Below are positions 20,234 to 35,054 of a stretch of 64,000 nucleotides of DNA, piece by piece (the stretch's first letter is position 1; every line of letters starts with the position of its first letter). This stretch comes from Catonia carolina (Eukaryota; Arthropoda; Insecta; Hemiptera; Achilidae), in assembly GCA_035578175.1 (NCBI GenBank), contig JAQMRL010000007.1:51737227-51801226 (forward strand), in the 5' to 3' direction. The notes under the pieces were generated by a model that was given only the letters and a program-made list of their open reading frames with translations, did no database searches and was not told where the DNA came from. Both the position numbers and the translations under genes were made by a program.

Positions 20234-22085
20234 GCAGTGTAAAACTATAACCTTTAACACCTGATTCGTACAGATAAGATAAATAAAAAATAATTCGGCG
20301 ACAGCATTCGCTTAATTGTCGTAGCGAAAGTAGAAACAGAAAAATTACGATCCCGCTAGCTGTAATTTTATAGAGTTTTAGGCCTGTAATCAGTGTTTAT
20401 GTAGGCAGCTTGTTCCAATATTACAATTTTATAAGCATTATCAGATGCGACTTTTTAACGTTCCGAAACCGAGCAATTCATGCGTTCTCTTAAGCAAGGT
20501 AGGCTTATAAAATTACTTATTTTCAATGTAATTTGTCAGTAAACTAAAATGCTGGCTGTTGAAATTGTTGTGCAATGAAAGTTGTTTTTTAGGTAAGCAG
20601 CGGAAAAGGTGGTTTGAGCGTTTAAAATCTTTTCTGAGTGAGATGAGTTGAGTTGGTTTACATGGTCTTCTCACAGCGTTTATAATTATACTTATCAGAA
20701 TGCCAGTCCTTCGGAAAATCATGTACTTTCGACTCTCCAAATGACACCTGTATTTCATTATCAACAGGGTTTGATTGTAAAATGAAATTCATGAATCTCA
20801 GATGAGAGAACTCTGACTAGTGTCATTTATACCTCTACCTCTTCTGTTCTTACGTGCTTTAGTCATATAATTGGCTGACCCTGTGATAAATATGAATACA
20901 TATTTTCGGTCAGGAACTAGCAAATTACGTGCAAAAAATGTTTAACACTCTACCTTTTCATTATGGCCACAATAAATTTCATACATCTTAAAATACAGGA
21001 ACTAATGAAATAAGAGTAAAGCCAGAAAACCTTTTTCGAAATTACATCGGCCATTATATCATCATTTTGTGAGACCGTTGATTATTATTTTTCGACTAAT
21101 GCTCGTTGGTAGAGCAAAATAGTTTTCTTGTTATAAAACGGATTAATGAGGTATATTTTCTTACCCGGTAGAATATTGACTTTGTTTCTTCTCAAGATAT
21201 TTTGAATTAGATTTTTCAGTTGCCGTCTACGTATCGTAATATTTATTTACAGTTGTATAAAGTCATTCCCTTAAAAATATGATACATTACTGGCCAAAAA
21301 TTAGGTTACAAAAATCGAACAACTAGGGAAAATAGATAACTCTCTTTTGTTTTTTTTCTTTGTGTCGTTATCGAATGAACACTCGTGATTTTTTAAAAAA
21401 CCGTGTTAACATTTAGCAGCAACAGAAACCAATTTTTAATTTCCTTAAAAACTCGAAAGATCTCTACAATGGGGTACTACATATTTCGTAAGTGATATTC
21501 ACCGAGAAACTATAAATCTCATTAAAAGGTACCTTCTTATGTTCTGCCCTACCGTTAACTAGAAGTTGACGTTGGGTGTGGACTTTATATTACAATCACA
21601 CTCGACGTGACGCCCAGAATCAGTACGGACCAATCAGAAAGCAGCATATCCTGACGAATGACGTAACGCTCAAGACACTTTGTCATTGGTTGACATCGGT
21701 GTGACGTAGTACAGTAATATAAACTCTCTGATTGGACAATATTAACCAATCAAAACGACGCAAAAGAAGACATCTGATTGGTTAAAGCTGGGCTTTCCCA
21801 TTGGCCGAAAATACGAGACTCTGATTGGGCAATTATTACCTGAGCCGTTGACGTCACATGCGCATCACACTCAACTTGGCCCGACTTACTCACGCAACCC
21901 TAACAGATCGTTTGTTGAATACCAGTTATACTTTGATACATATATTTTTGTTTCTGTTAAACACAATAATAGCGTAGGTCAAAAATGATTTGTCAAGTAA
22001 CGTCTTGGTCAAGTCTATTTTTCGTTGTTTTAGGATCTGTTAGTTAACGGGAAATTTATAAGCAGTATTTATATCTTCTACACAG
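20234..22085 (+). repeat. Satellite unit U9
   Basis: Complete, 1,852 bp. Has GAGCAATTC near 20473 and a private CAATGTAATT near 20524. Confidence 0.96.
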
Positions 22086-23937
22086 GCAGTGTAAAACTAT
22101 AACCTTTAACACCTGATTCGTACAGATAAGATAAATAAAAAATAATTCGGCGACAGCATTCGCTTAATTGTCGTAGCGAAAGTAGAAACAGAAAAATTAC
22201 GATCCCGCTAGCTGTAATTTTATAGAGTTTTAGGCCTGTAATCAGTGTTTATGTAGGCAGCTTGTTCCAATATTACAATTTTATAAGCATTATCAGATGC
22301 GACTTTTTAACGTTCCGAAACCGAACAATTCATGCGTTCTCTTAAGCAAGGTAGGCTTATAAAATTACTTATTTTCAATCCAATTTGTCAGTAAACTAAA
22401 ATGCTGGCTGTTGAAATTGTTGTGCAATGAAAGTTGTTTTTTAGGTAAGCAGCGGAAAAGGTGGTTTGAGCGTTTAAAATCTTTTCTGAGTGAGATGAGT
22501 TGAGTTGGTTTACATGGTCTTCTCACAGCGTTTATAATTATACTTATCAGAATGCCAGTCCTTCGGAAAATCATGTACTTTCGACTCTCCAAATGACACC
22601 TGTATTTCATTATCAACAGGGTTTGATTGTAAAATGAAATTCATGAATCTCAGATGAGAGAACTCTGACTAGTGTCATTTATACCTCTACCTCTTCTGTT
22701 CTTACGTGCTTTAGTCATATAATTGGCTGACCCTGTGATAAATATGAATACATATTTTCGGTCAGGAACTAGCAAATTACGTGCAAAAAATGTTTAACAC
22801 TCTACCTTTTCATTATGGCCACAATAAATTTCATACATCTTAAAATACAGGAACTAATGAAATAAGAGTAAAGCCAGAAAACCTTTTTCGAAATTACATC
22901 GGCCATTATATCATCATTTTGTGAGACCGTTGATTATTATTTTTCGACTAATGCTCGTTGGTAGAGCAAAATAGTTTTCTTGTTATAAAACGGATTAATG
23001 AGGTATATTTTCTTACCCGGTAGAATATTGACTTTGTTTCTTCTCAAGATATTTTGAATTAGATTTTTCAGTTGCCGTCTACGTATCGTAATATTTATTT
23101 ACAGTTGTATAAAGTCATTCCCTTAAAAATATGATACATTACTGGCCAAAAATTAGGTTACAAAAATCGAACAACTAGGGAAAATAGATAACTCTCTTTT
23201 GTTTTTTTTCTTTGTGTCGTTATCGAATGAACACTCGTGATTTTTTAAAAAACCGTGTTAACATTTAGCAGCAACAGAAACCAATTTTTAATTTCCTTAA
23301 AAACTCGAAAGATCTCTACAATGGGGTACTACATATTTCGTAAGTGATATTCACCGAGAAACTATAAATCTCATTAAAAGGTACCTTCTTATGTTCTGCC
23401 CTACCGTTAACTAGAAGTTGACGTTGGGTGTGGACTTTATATTACAATCACACTCGACGTGACGCCCAGAATCAGTACGGACCAATCAGAAAGCAGCATA
23501 TCCTGACGAATGACGTAACGCTCAAGACACTTTGTCATTGGTTGACATCGGTGTGACGTAGTACAGTAATATAAACTCTCTGATTGGACAATATTAACCA
23601 ATCAAAACGACGCAAAAGAAGACATCTGATTGGTTAAAGCTGGGCTTTCCCATTGGCCGAAAATACGAGACTCTGATTGGGCAATTATTACCTGAGCCGT
23701 TGACGTCACATGCGCATCACACTCAACTTGGCCCGACTTACTCACGCAACCCTAACAGATCGTTTGTTGAATACCAGTTATACTTTGATACATATATTTT
23801 TGTTTCTGTTAAACACAATAATAGCGTAGGTCAAAAATGATTTGTCAAGTAACGTCTTGGTCAAGTCTATTTTTCGTTGTTTTAGGATCTGTTAGTTAAC
23901 GGGAAATTTATAAGCAGTATTTATATCTTCTACACAG
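22086..23937 (+). repeat. Satellite unit U10
   Basis: Complete, 1,852 bp. I saw no departure from the majority sequence; a good consensus copy. Confidence 0.96.
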
Positions 23938-25789
23938 GCAGTGTAAAACTATAACCTTTAACACCTGATTCGTACAGATAAGATAAATAAAAAATAATTC
24001 GGCGACAGCATTCGCTTAATTGTCGTAGCGAAAGTAGAAACAGAAAAATTACGATCCCGCTAGCTGTAATTTTATAGAGTTTTAGGCCTGTAATCAGTGT
24101 TTATGTAGGCAGCTTGTTCCAATATTACAATTTTATAAGCATTATCAGATGCGACTTTTTAACGTTCCGAAACCGAACAATTCATGCGTTCTCTTAAGCA
24201 AGGTAGGCTTATAAAATTACTTATTTTCAATCCAATTTGTCAGTAAACTAAAATGCTGGCTGTTGAAATTGTTGTGCAATGAAAGTTGTTTTTTAGGTAA
24301 GCAGCGGAAAAGGTGGTTTGAGCGTTTAAAATCTTTTCTGAGTGAGATGAGTTGAGTTGGTTTACATGGTCTTCTCACAGCGTTTATAATTATACTTATC
24401 AGAATGCCAGTCCTTCGGAAAATCATGTACTTTCGACTCTCCAAATGACACCTGTATTTCATTATCAACAGGGTTTGATTGTAAAATGAAATTCATGAAT
24501 CTCAGATGAGAGAACTCTGACTAGTGTCATTTATACCTCTACCTCTTCTGTTCTTACGTGCTTTAGTCATATAATTGGCTGACCCTGTGATAAATATGAA
24601 TACATATTTTCGGTCAGGAACTAGCAAATTACGTGCAAAAAATGTTTAACACTCTACCTTTTCATTATGGCCACAATAAATTTCATACATCTTAAAATAC
24701 AGGAACTAATGAAATAAGAGTAAAGCCAGAAAACCTTTTTCGAAATTACATCGGCCATTATATCATCATTTTGTGAGACCGTTGATTATTATTTTTCGAC
24801 TAATGCTCGTTGGTAGAGCAAAATAGTTTTCTTGTTATAAAACGGATTAATGAGGTATATTTTCTTACCCGGTAGAATATTGACTTTGTTTCTTCTCAAG
24901 ATATTTTGAATTAGATTTTTCAGTTGCCGTCTACGTATCGTAATATTTATTTACAGTTGTATAAAGTCATTCCCTTAAAAATATGATACATTACTGGCCA
25001 AAAATTAGGTTACAAAAATCGAACAACTAGGGAAAATAGATAACTCTCTTTTGTTTTTTTTCTTTGTGTCGTTATCGAATGAACACTCGTGATTTTTTAA
25101 AAAACCGTGTTAACATTTAGCAGCAACAGAAACCAATTTTTAATTTCCTTAAAAACTCGAAAGATCTCTACAATGGGGTACTACATATTTCGTAAGTGAT
25201 ATTCATTGAGAAACTATAAATCTCATTAAAAGGTACCTTCTTATGTTCTGCCCTACCGTTAACTAGAAGTTGACGTTGGGTGTGGACTTTATATTACAAT
25301 CACACTCGACGTGACGCCCAGAATCAGTACGGACCAATCAGAAAGCAGCATATCCTGACGAATGACGTAACGCTCAAGACACTTTGTCATTGGTTGACAT
25401 CGGTGTGACGTAGTACAGTAATATAAACTCTCTGATTGGACAATATTAACCAATCAAAACGACGCAAAAGAAGACATCTGATTGGTTAAAGCTGGGCTTT
25501 CCCATTGGCCGAAAATACGAGACTCTGATTGGGCAATTATTACCTGAGCCGTTGACGTCACATGCGCATCACACTCAACTTGGCCCGACTTACTCACGCA
25601 ACCCTAACAGATCGTTTGTTGAATACCAGTTATACTTTGATACATATATTTTTGTTTCTGTTAAACACAATAATAGCGTAGGTCAAAAATGATTTGTCAA
25701 GTAACGTCTTGGTCAAGTCTATTTTTCGTTGTTTTAGGATCTGTTAGTTAACGGGAAATTTATAAGCAGTATTTATATCTTCTACACAG
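23938..25789 (+). repeat. Satellite unit U11
   Basis: Complete, 1,852 bp. Carries TTCATTGAG near 25203, shared only with U8. Confidence 0.96.
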
Positions 25790-27641
25790 GCAGTGTAAAA
25801 CTATAACCTTTAACACCTGATTCGTACAGATAAGATAAATAAAAAATAATTCGGCGACAGCATTCGCTTAATTGTCGTAGCGAAAGTAGAAACAGAAAAA
25901 TTACGATCCCGCTAGCTGTAATTTTATAGAGTTTTAGGCCTGTAATCAGTGTTTATGTAGGCAGCTTGTTCCAATATTACAATTTTATAAGCATTATCAG
26001 ATGCGACTTTTTAACGTTCCGAAACCGAGCAATTCATGCGTTCTCTTAAGCAAGGTAGGCTTATAAAATTACTTATTTTCAATTTAATTTGTCAGTAAAC
26101 TAAAATGCTGGCTGTTGAAATTGTTGTGCAATGAAAGTTGTTTTTTAGGTAAGCAGCGGAAAAGGTGGTTTGAGCGTTTAAAATCTTTTCTGAGTGAGAT
26201 GAGTTGAGTTGGTTTACATGGTCTTCTCACAGCGTTTATAATTATACTTATCAGAATGCCAGTCCTTCGGAAAATCATGTACTTTCGACTCTCCAAATGA
26301 CACCTGTATTTCATTATCAACAGGGTTTGATTGTAAAATGAAATTCATGAATCTCAGATGAGAGAACTCTGACTAGTGTCATTTATACCTCTACCTCTTC
26401 TGTTCTTACGTGCTTTAGTCATATAATTGGCTGACCCTGTGATAAATATGAATACATATTTTCGGTCAGGAACTAGCAAATTACGTGCAAAAAATGTTTA
26501 ACACTCTACCTTTTCATTATGGCCACAATAAATTTCATACATCTTAAAATACAGGAACTAATGAAATAAGAGTAAAGCCAGAAAACCTTTTTCGAAATTA
26601 CATCGGCCATTATATCATCATTTTGTGAGACCGTTGATTATTATTTTTCGACTAATGCTCGTTGGTAGAGCAAAATAGTTTTCTTGTTATAAAACGGATT
26701 AATGAGGTATATTTTCTTACCCGGTAGAATATTGACTTTGTTTCTTCTCAAGATATTTTGAATTAGATTTTTCAGTTGCCGTCTACGTATCGTAATATTT
26801 ATTTACAGTTGTATAAAGTCATTCCCTTAAAAATATGATACATTACTGGCCAAAAATTAGGTTACAAAAATCGAACAACTAGGGAAAATAGATAACTCTC
26901 TTTTGTTTTTTTTCTTTGTGTCGTTATCGAATGAACACTCGTGATTTTTTAAAAAACCGTGTTAACATTTAGCAGCAACAGAAACCAATTTTTAATTTCC
27001 TTAAAAACTCGAAAGATCTCTACAATGGGGTACTACATATTTCGTAAGTGATATTCACCGAGAAACTATAAATCTCATTAAAAGGTACCTTCTTATGTTC
27101 TGCCCTACCGTTAACTAGAAGTTGACGTTGGGTGTGGACTTTATATTACAATCACACTCGACGTGACGCCCAGAATCAGTACGGACCAATCAGAAAGCAG
27201 CATATCCTGACGAATGACGTAACGCTCAAGACACTTTGTCATTGGTTGACATCGGTGTGACGTAGTACAGTAATATAAACTCTCTGATTGGACAATATTA
27301 ACCAATCAAAACGACGCAAAAGAAGACATCTGATTGGTTAAAGCTGGGCTTTCCCATTGGCCGAAAATACGAGACTCTGATTGGGCAATTATTACCTGAG
27401 CCGTTGACGTCACATGCGCATCACACTCAACTTGGCCCGACTTACTCACGCAACCCTAACAGATCGTTTGTTGAATACCAGTTATACTTTGATACATATA
27501 TTTTTGTTTCTGTTAAACACAATAATAGCGTAGGTCAAAAATGATTTGTCAAGTAACGTCTTGGTCAAGTCTATTTTTCGTTGTTTTAGGATCTGTTAGT
27601 TAACGGGAAATTTATAAGCAGTATTTATATCTTCTACACAG
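25790..27641 (+). repeat. Satellite unit U12
   Basis: Complete, 1,852 bp. Has GAGCAATTC near 26028 and CAATTTAATT near 26080, which shortens the minus-strand ORF to 78 codons. Confidence 0.96.
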
Positions 27642-29493
27642 GCAGTGTAAAACTATAACCTTTAACACCTGATTCGTACAGATAAGATAAATAAAAAATA
27701 ATTCGGCGACAGCATTCGCTTAATTGTCGTAGCGAAAGTAGAAACAGAAAAATTACGATCCCGCTAGCTGTAATTTTATAGAGTTTTAGGCCTGTAATCA
27801 GTGTTTATGTAGGCAGCTTGTTCCAATATTACAATTTTATAAGCATTATCAGATGCGACTTTTTAACGTTCCGAAACCGAACAATTCATGCGTTCTCTTA
27901 AGCAAGGTAGGCTTATAAAATTACTTATTTTCAATCCAATTTGTCAGTAAACTAAAATGCTGGCTGTTGAAATTGTTGTGCAATGAAAGTTGTTTTTTAG
28001 GTAAGCAGCGGAAAAGGTGGTTTGAGCGTTTAAAATCTTTTCTGAGTGAGATGAGTTGAGTTGGTTTACATGGTCTTCTCACAGCGTTTATAATTATACT
28101 TATCAGAATGCCAGTCCTTCGGAAAATCATGTACTTTCGACTCTCCAAATGACACCTGTATTTCATTATCAACAGGGTTTCATTGTAAAATGAAATTCAT
28201 GAATCTCAGATGAGAGAACTCTGACTAGTGTCATTTATACCTCTACCTCTTCTGTTCTTACGTGCTTTAGTCATATAATTGGCTGACCCTGTGATAAATA
28301 TGAATACATATTTTCGGTCAGGAACTAGCAAATTACGTGCAAAAAATGTTTAACACTCTACCTTTTCATTATGGCCACAATAAATTTCATACATCTTAAA
28401 ATACAGGAACTAATGAAATAAGAGTAAAGCCAGAAAACCTTTTTCGAAATTACATCGGCCATTATATCATCATTTTGTGAGACCGTTGATTATTATTTTT
28501 CGACTAATGCTCGTTGGTAGAGCAAAATAGTTTTCTTGTTATAAAACGGATTAATGAGGTATATTTTCTTACCCGGTAGAATATTGACTTTGTTTCTTCT
28601 CAAGATATTTTGAATTAGATTTTTCAGTTGCCGTCTACGTATCGTAATATTTATTTACAGTTGTATAAAGTCATTCCCTTAAAAATATGATACATTACTG
28701 GCCAAAAATTAGGTTACAAAAATCGAACAACTAGGGAAAATAGATAACTCTCTTTTGTTTTTTTTCTTTGTGTCGTTATCGAATGAACACTCGTGATTTT
28801 TTAAAAAACCGTGTTAACATTTAGCAGCAACAGAAACCAATTTTTAATTTCCTTAAAAACTCGAAAGATCTCTACAATGGGGTACTACATATTTCGTAAG
28901 TGATATTCACCGAGAAACTATAAATCTCATTAAAAGGTACCTTCTTATGTTCTGCCCTACCGTTAACTAGAAGTTGACGTTGGGTGTGGACTTTATATTA
29001 CAATCACACTCGACGTGACGCCCAGAATCAGTACGGACCAATCAGAAAGCAGCATATCCTGACGAATGACGTAACGCTCAAGACACTTTGTCATTGGTTG
29101 ACATCGGTGTGACGTAGTACAGTAATATAAACTCTCTGATTGGACAATATTAACCAATCAAAACGACGCAAAAGAAGACATCTGATTGGTTAAAGCTGGG
29201 CTTTCCCATTGGCCGAAAATACGAGACTCTGATTGGGCAATTATTACCTGAGCCGTTGACGTCACATGCGCATCACACTCAACTTGGCCCGACTTACTCA
29301 CGCAACCCTAACAGATCGTTTGTTGAATACCAGTTATACTTTGATACATATATTTTTGTTTCTGTTAAACACAATAATAGCGTAGGTCAAAAATGATTTG
29401 TCAAGTAACGTCTTGGTCAAGTCTATTTTTCGTTGTTTTAGGATCTGTTAGTTAACGGGAAATTTATAAGCAGTATTTATATCTTCTACACAG
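27642..29493 (+). repeat. Satellite unit U13
   Basis: Complete, 1,852 bp. Has GGGTTTCATTG near 28180, shared with U26. Confidence 0.96.
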
Positions 29494-31345
29494 GCAGTGT
29501 AAAACTATAACCTTTAACACCTGATTCGTACAGATAAGATAAATAAAAAATAATTCGGCGACAGCATTCGCTTAATTGTCGTAGCGAAAGTAGAAACAGA
29601 AAAATTACGATCCCGCTAGCTGTAATTTTATAGAGTTTTAGGCCTGTAATCAGTGTTTATGTAGGCAGCTTGTTCCAATATTACAATTTTATAAGCATTA
29701 TCAGATGCGACTTTTTAACGTTCCGAAACCGAACAATTCATGCGTTCTCTTAAGCAAGGTAGGCTTATAAAATTACTTATTTTCAATCCAATTTGTCAGT
29801 AAACTAAAATGCTGGCTGTTGAAATTGTTGTGCAATGAAAGTTGTTTTTTAGGTAAGCAGCGGAAAAGGTGGTTTGAGCGTTTAAAATCTTTTCTGAGTG
29901 AGATGAGTTGAGTTGGTTTACATGGTCTTCTCACAGCGTTTATAATTATACTTATCAGAATGCCAGTCCTTCGGAAAATCATGTACTTTCGACTCTCCAA
30001 ATGACACCTGTATTTCATTATCAACAGGGTTTGATTGTAAAATGAAATTCATGAATCTCAGATGAGAGAACTCTGACTAGTGTCATTTATACCTCTACCT
30101 CTTCTGTTCTTACGTGCTTTAGTCATATAATTGGCTGACCCTGTGATAAATATGAATACATATTTTCGGTCAGGAACTAGCAAATTACGTGCAAAAAATG
30201 TTTAACACTCTACCTTTTCATTATGGCCACAATAAATTTCATACATCTTAAAATACAGGAACTAATGAAATAAGAGTAAAGCCAGAAAACCTTTTTCGAA
30301 ATTACATCGGCCATTATATCATCATTTTGTGAGACCGTTGATTATTATTTTTCGACTAATGCTCGTTGGTAGAGCAAAATAGTTTTCTTGTTATAAAACG
30401 GATTAATGAGGTATATTTTCTTACCCGGTAGAATATTGACTTTGTTTCTTCTCAAGATATTTTGAATTAGATTTTTCAGTTGCCGTCTACGTATCGTAAT
30501 ATTTATTTACAGTTGTATAAAGTCATTCCCTTAAAAATATGATACATTACTGGCCAAAAATTAGGTTACAAAAATCGAACAACTAGGGAAAATAGATAAC
30601 TCTCTTTTGTTTTTTTTCTTTGTGTCGTTATCGAATGAACACTCGTGATTTTTTAAAAAACCGTGTTAACATTTAGCAGCAACAGAAACCAATTTTTAAT
30701 TTCCTTAAAAACTCGAAAGATCTCTACAATGGGGTACTACATATTTCGTAAGTGATATTCACCGAGAAACTATAAATCTCATTAAAAGGTACCTTCTTAT
30801 GTTCTGCCCTACCGTTAACTAGAAGTTGACGTTGGGTGTGGACTTTATATTACAATCACACTCGACGTGACGCCCAGAATCAGTACGGACCAATCAGAAA
30901 GCAGCATATCCTGACGAATGACGTAACGCTCAAGACACTTTGTCATTGGTTGACATCGGTGTGACGTAGTACAGTAATATAAACTCTCTGATTGGACAAT
31001 ATTAACCAATCAAAACGACGCAAAAGAAGACATCTGATTGGTTAAAGCTGGGCTTTCCCATTGGCCGAAAATACGAGACTCTGATTGGGCAATTATTACC
31101 TGAGCCGTTGACGTCACATGCGCATCACACTCAACTTGGCCCGACTTACTCACGCAACCCTAACAGATCGTTTGTTGAATACCAGTTATACTTTGATACA
31201 TATATTTTTGTTTCTGTTAAACACAATAATAGCGTAGGTCAAAAATGATTTGTCAAGTAACGTCTTGGTCAAGTCTATTTTTCGTTGTTTTAGGATCTGT
31301 TAGTTAACGGGAAATTTATAAGCAGTATTTATATCTTCTACACAG
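29494..31345 (+). repeat. Satellite unit U14
   Basis: Complete, 1,852 bp. No variant noticed. Confidence 0.96.
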
Positions 31346-33202
31346 GCAGTGTAAAACTATAACCTTTAACACCTGATTCGTACAGATAAGATAAATAAAA
31401 AATAATTCGGCGACAGCATTCGCTTAATTGTCGTAGCGAAAGTAGAAACAGAAAAATTACGATCCCGCTAGCTGTAATTTTATAGAGTTTTAGGCCTGTA
31501 ATCAGTGTTTATGTAGGCAGCTTGTTCCAATATTACAATTTTATAAGCATTATCAGATGCGACTTTTTAACGTTCCGAAACCGAACAATTCATGCCTACC
31601 TTGCTCTTAAGCAAGGTAGGCTTATAAAATTACTTATTTTCAATCCAATTTGTCAGTAAACTAAAATGCTGGCTGTTGAAATTGTTGTGCAATGAAAGTT
31701 GTTTTTTAGGTAAGCAGCGGAAAAGGTGGTTTGAGCGTTTAAAATCTTTTCTGAGTGAGATGAGTTGAGTTGGTTTACATGGTCTTCTCACAGCGTTTAT
31801 AATTATACTTATCAGAATGCCAGTCCTTCGGAAAATCATGTACTTTCGACTCTCCAAATGACACCTGTATTTCATTATCAACAGGGTTTGATTGTAAAAT
31901 GAAATTCATGAATCTCAGATGAGAGAACTCTGACTAGTGTCATTTATACCTCTACCTCTTCTGTTCTTACGTGCTTTAGTCATATAATTGGCTGACCCTG
32001 TGATAAATATGAATACATATTTTCGGTCAGGAACTAGCAAATTACGTGCAAAAAATGTTTAACACTCTACCTTTTCATTATGGCCACAATAAATTTCATA
32101 CATCTTAAAATACAGGAACTAATGAAATAAGAGTAAAGCCAGAAAACCTTTTTCGAAATTACATCGGCCATTATATCATCATTTTGTGAGACCGTTGATT
32201 ATTATTTTTCGACTAATGCTCGTTGGTAGAGCAAAATAGTTTTCTTGTTATAAAACGGATTAATGAGGTATATTTTCTTACCCGGTAGAATATTGACTTT
32301 GTTTCTTCTCAAGATATTTTGAATTAGATTTTTCAGTTGCCGTCTACGTATCGTAATATTTATTTACAGTTGTATAAAGTCATTCCCTTAAAAATATGAT
32401 ACATTACTGGCCAAAAATTAGGTTACAAAAATCGAACAACTAGGGAAAATAGATAACTCTCTTTTGTTTTTTTTCTTTGTGTCGTTATCGAATGAACACT
32501 CGTGATTTTTTAAAAAACCGTGTTAACATTTAGCAGCAACAGAAACCAATTTTTAATTTCCTTAAAAACTCGAAAGATCTCTACAATGGGGTACTACATA
32601 TTTCGTAAGTGATATTCACCGAGAAACTATAAATCTCATTAAAAGGTACCTTCTTATGTTCTGCCCTACCGTTAACTAGAAGTTGACGTTGGGTGTGGAC
32701 TTTATATTACAATCACACTCGACGTGACGCCCAGAATCAGTACGGACCAATCAGAAAGCAGCATATCCTGACGAATGACGTAACGCTCAAGACACTTTGT
32801 CATTGGTTGACATCGGTGTGACGTAGTACAGTAATATAAACTCTCTGATTGGACAATATTAACCAATCAAAACGACGCAAAAGAAGACATCTGATTGGTT
32901 AAAGCTGGGCTTTCCCATTGGCCGAAAATACGAGACTCTGATTGGGCAATTATTACCTGAGCCGTTGACGTCACATGCGCATCACACTCAACTTGGCCCG
33001 ACTTACTCACGCAACCCTAACAGATCGTTTGTTGAATACCAGTTATACTTTGATACATATATTTTTGTTTCTGTTAAACACAATAATAGCGTAGGTCAAA
33101 AATGATTTGTCAAGTAACGTCTTGGTCAAGTCTATTTTTCGTTGTTTTAGGATCTGTTAGTTAACGGGAAATTTATAAGCAGTATTTATATCTTCTACAC
33201 AG
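31346..33202 (+). repeat. Satellite unit U15 (hairpin variant)
   Basis: 1,857 bp; the extra 5 bp come from the hairpin-forming replacement at 31594-31621. Confidence 0.96.
31594..31621. repeat. Perfect inverted repeat created by template switch (U15)
   Basis: GCCTACCTTGCT, loop CTTA, AGCAAGGTAGGC: a 12-bp perfect stem. Other units have GTT where this one has CTACCTTG, so the left arm is a reverse-complement copy of the neighbouring right arm. Confidence 0.9.
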
Positions 33203-35054
33203 GCAGTGTAAAACTATAACCTTTAACACCTGATTCGTACAGATAAGATAAATAAAAAATAATTCGGCGACAGCATTCGCTTAATTGTCGTAGCGAAAGT
33301 AGAAACAGAAAAATTACGATCCCGCTAGCTGTGATTTTATAGAGTTTTAGGCCTGTAATCAGTGTTTATGTAGACAGCTTGTTCCAATATTACAATTTTA
33401 TAAGCATTATCAGATGCGACTTTTTAACGTTCCGAAACCGAACAATTCATGCGTTCTCTTAAGCAAGGTAGGCTTATAAAATTACTTATTTTCAATTTAA
33501 TTTGTCAGTAAACTAAAATGCTGGCTGTTGAAATTGTTGTGCAATGAAAGTTGTTTTTTAGGTAAGCAGCGGAAAAGGTGGTTTGAGCGTTTAAAATCTT
33601 TTCTGAGTGAGATGAGTTGAGTTGGTTTACATGGTCTTCTCACAGCGTTTATAATTATACTTATCAGAATGCCAGTCCTTCGGAAAATCATGTACTTTCG
33701 ACTCTCCAAATGACACCTGTATTTCATTATCAACAGGGTTTGATTGTAAAATGAAATTCATGAATCTCAGATGAGAGAACTCTGACTAGTGTCATTTATA
33801 CCTCTACCTCTTCTGTTCTTACGTGCTTTAGTCATATAATTGGCTGACCCTGTGATAAATATGAATACATATTTTCGGTCAGGAACTAGCAAATTACGTG
33901 CAAAAAATGTTTAACACTCTACCTTTTCATTATGGCCACAATAAATTTCATACATCTTAAAATACAGGAACTAATGAAATAAGAGTAAAGCCAGAAAACC
34001 TTTTTCGAAATTACATCGGCCATTATATCATCATTTTGTGAGACCGTTGATTATTATTTTTCGACTAATGCTCGTTGGTAGAGCAAAATAGTTTTCTTGT
34101 TATAAAACGGATTAATGAGGTATATTTTCTTACCCGGTAGAATATTGACTTTGTTTCTTCTCAAGATATTTTGAATTAGATTTTTCAGTTGCCGTCTACG
34201 TATCGTAATATTTATTTACAGTTGTATAAAGTCATTCCCTTAAAAATATGATACATTACTGGCCAAAAATTAGGTTACAAAAATCGAACAACTAGGGAAA
34301 ATAGATAACTCTCTTTTGTTTTTTTTCTTTGTGTCGTTATCGAATGAACACTCGTGATTTTTTAAAAAACCGTGTTAACATTTAGCAGCAACAGAAACCA
34401 ATTTTTAATTTCCTTAAAAACTCGAAAGATCTCTACAATGGGGTACTACATATTTCGTAAGTGATATTCACCGAGAAACTATAAATCTCATTAAAAGGTA
34501 CCTTCTTATGTTCTGCCCTACCGTTAACTAGAAGTTGACGTTGGGTGTGGACTTTATATTACAATCACACTCGACGTGACGCCCAGAATCAGTACGGACC
34601 AATCAGAAAGCAGCATATCCTGACGAATGACGTAACGCTCAAGACACTTTGTCATTGGTTGACATCGGTGTGACGTAGTACAGTAATATAAACTCTCTGA
34701 TTGGACAATATTAACCAATCAAAACGACGCAAAAGAAGACATCTGATTGGTTAAAGCTGGGCTTTCCCATTGGCCGAAAATACGAGACTCTGATTGGGCA
34801 ATTATTACCTGAGCCGTTGACGTCACATGCGCATCACACTCAACTTGGCCCGACTTACTCACGCAACCCTAACAGATCGTTTGTTGAATACCAGTTATAC
34901 TTTGATACATATATTTTTGTTTCTGTTAAACACAATAATAGCGTAGGTCAAAAATGATTTGTCAAGTAACGTCTTGGTCAAGTCTATTTTTCGTTGTTTT
35001 AGGATCTGTTAGTTAACGGGAAATTTATAAGCAGTATTTATATCTTCTACACAG
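33203..35054 (+). repeat. Satellite unit U16
   Basis: 1,852 bp. Shares GTGATTTT, GTAGACAGC near 33373 and CAATTTAATT with U17; the pair looks like a recent adjacent duplication. Confidence 0.96.
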
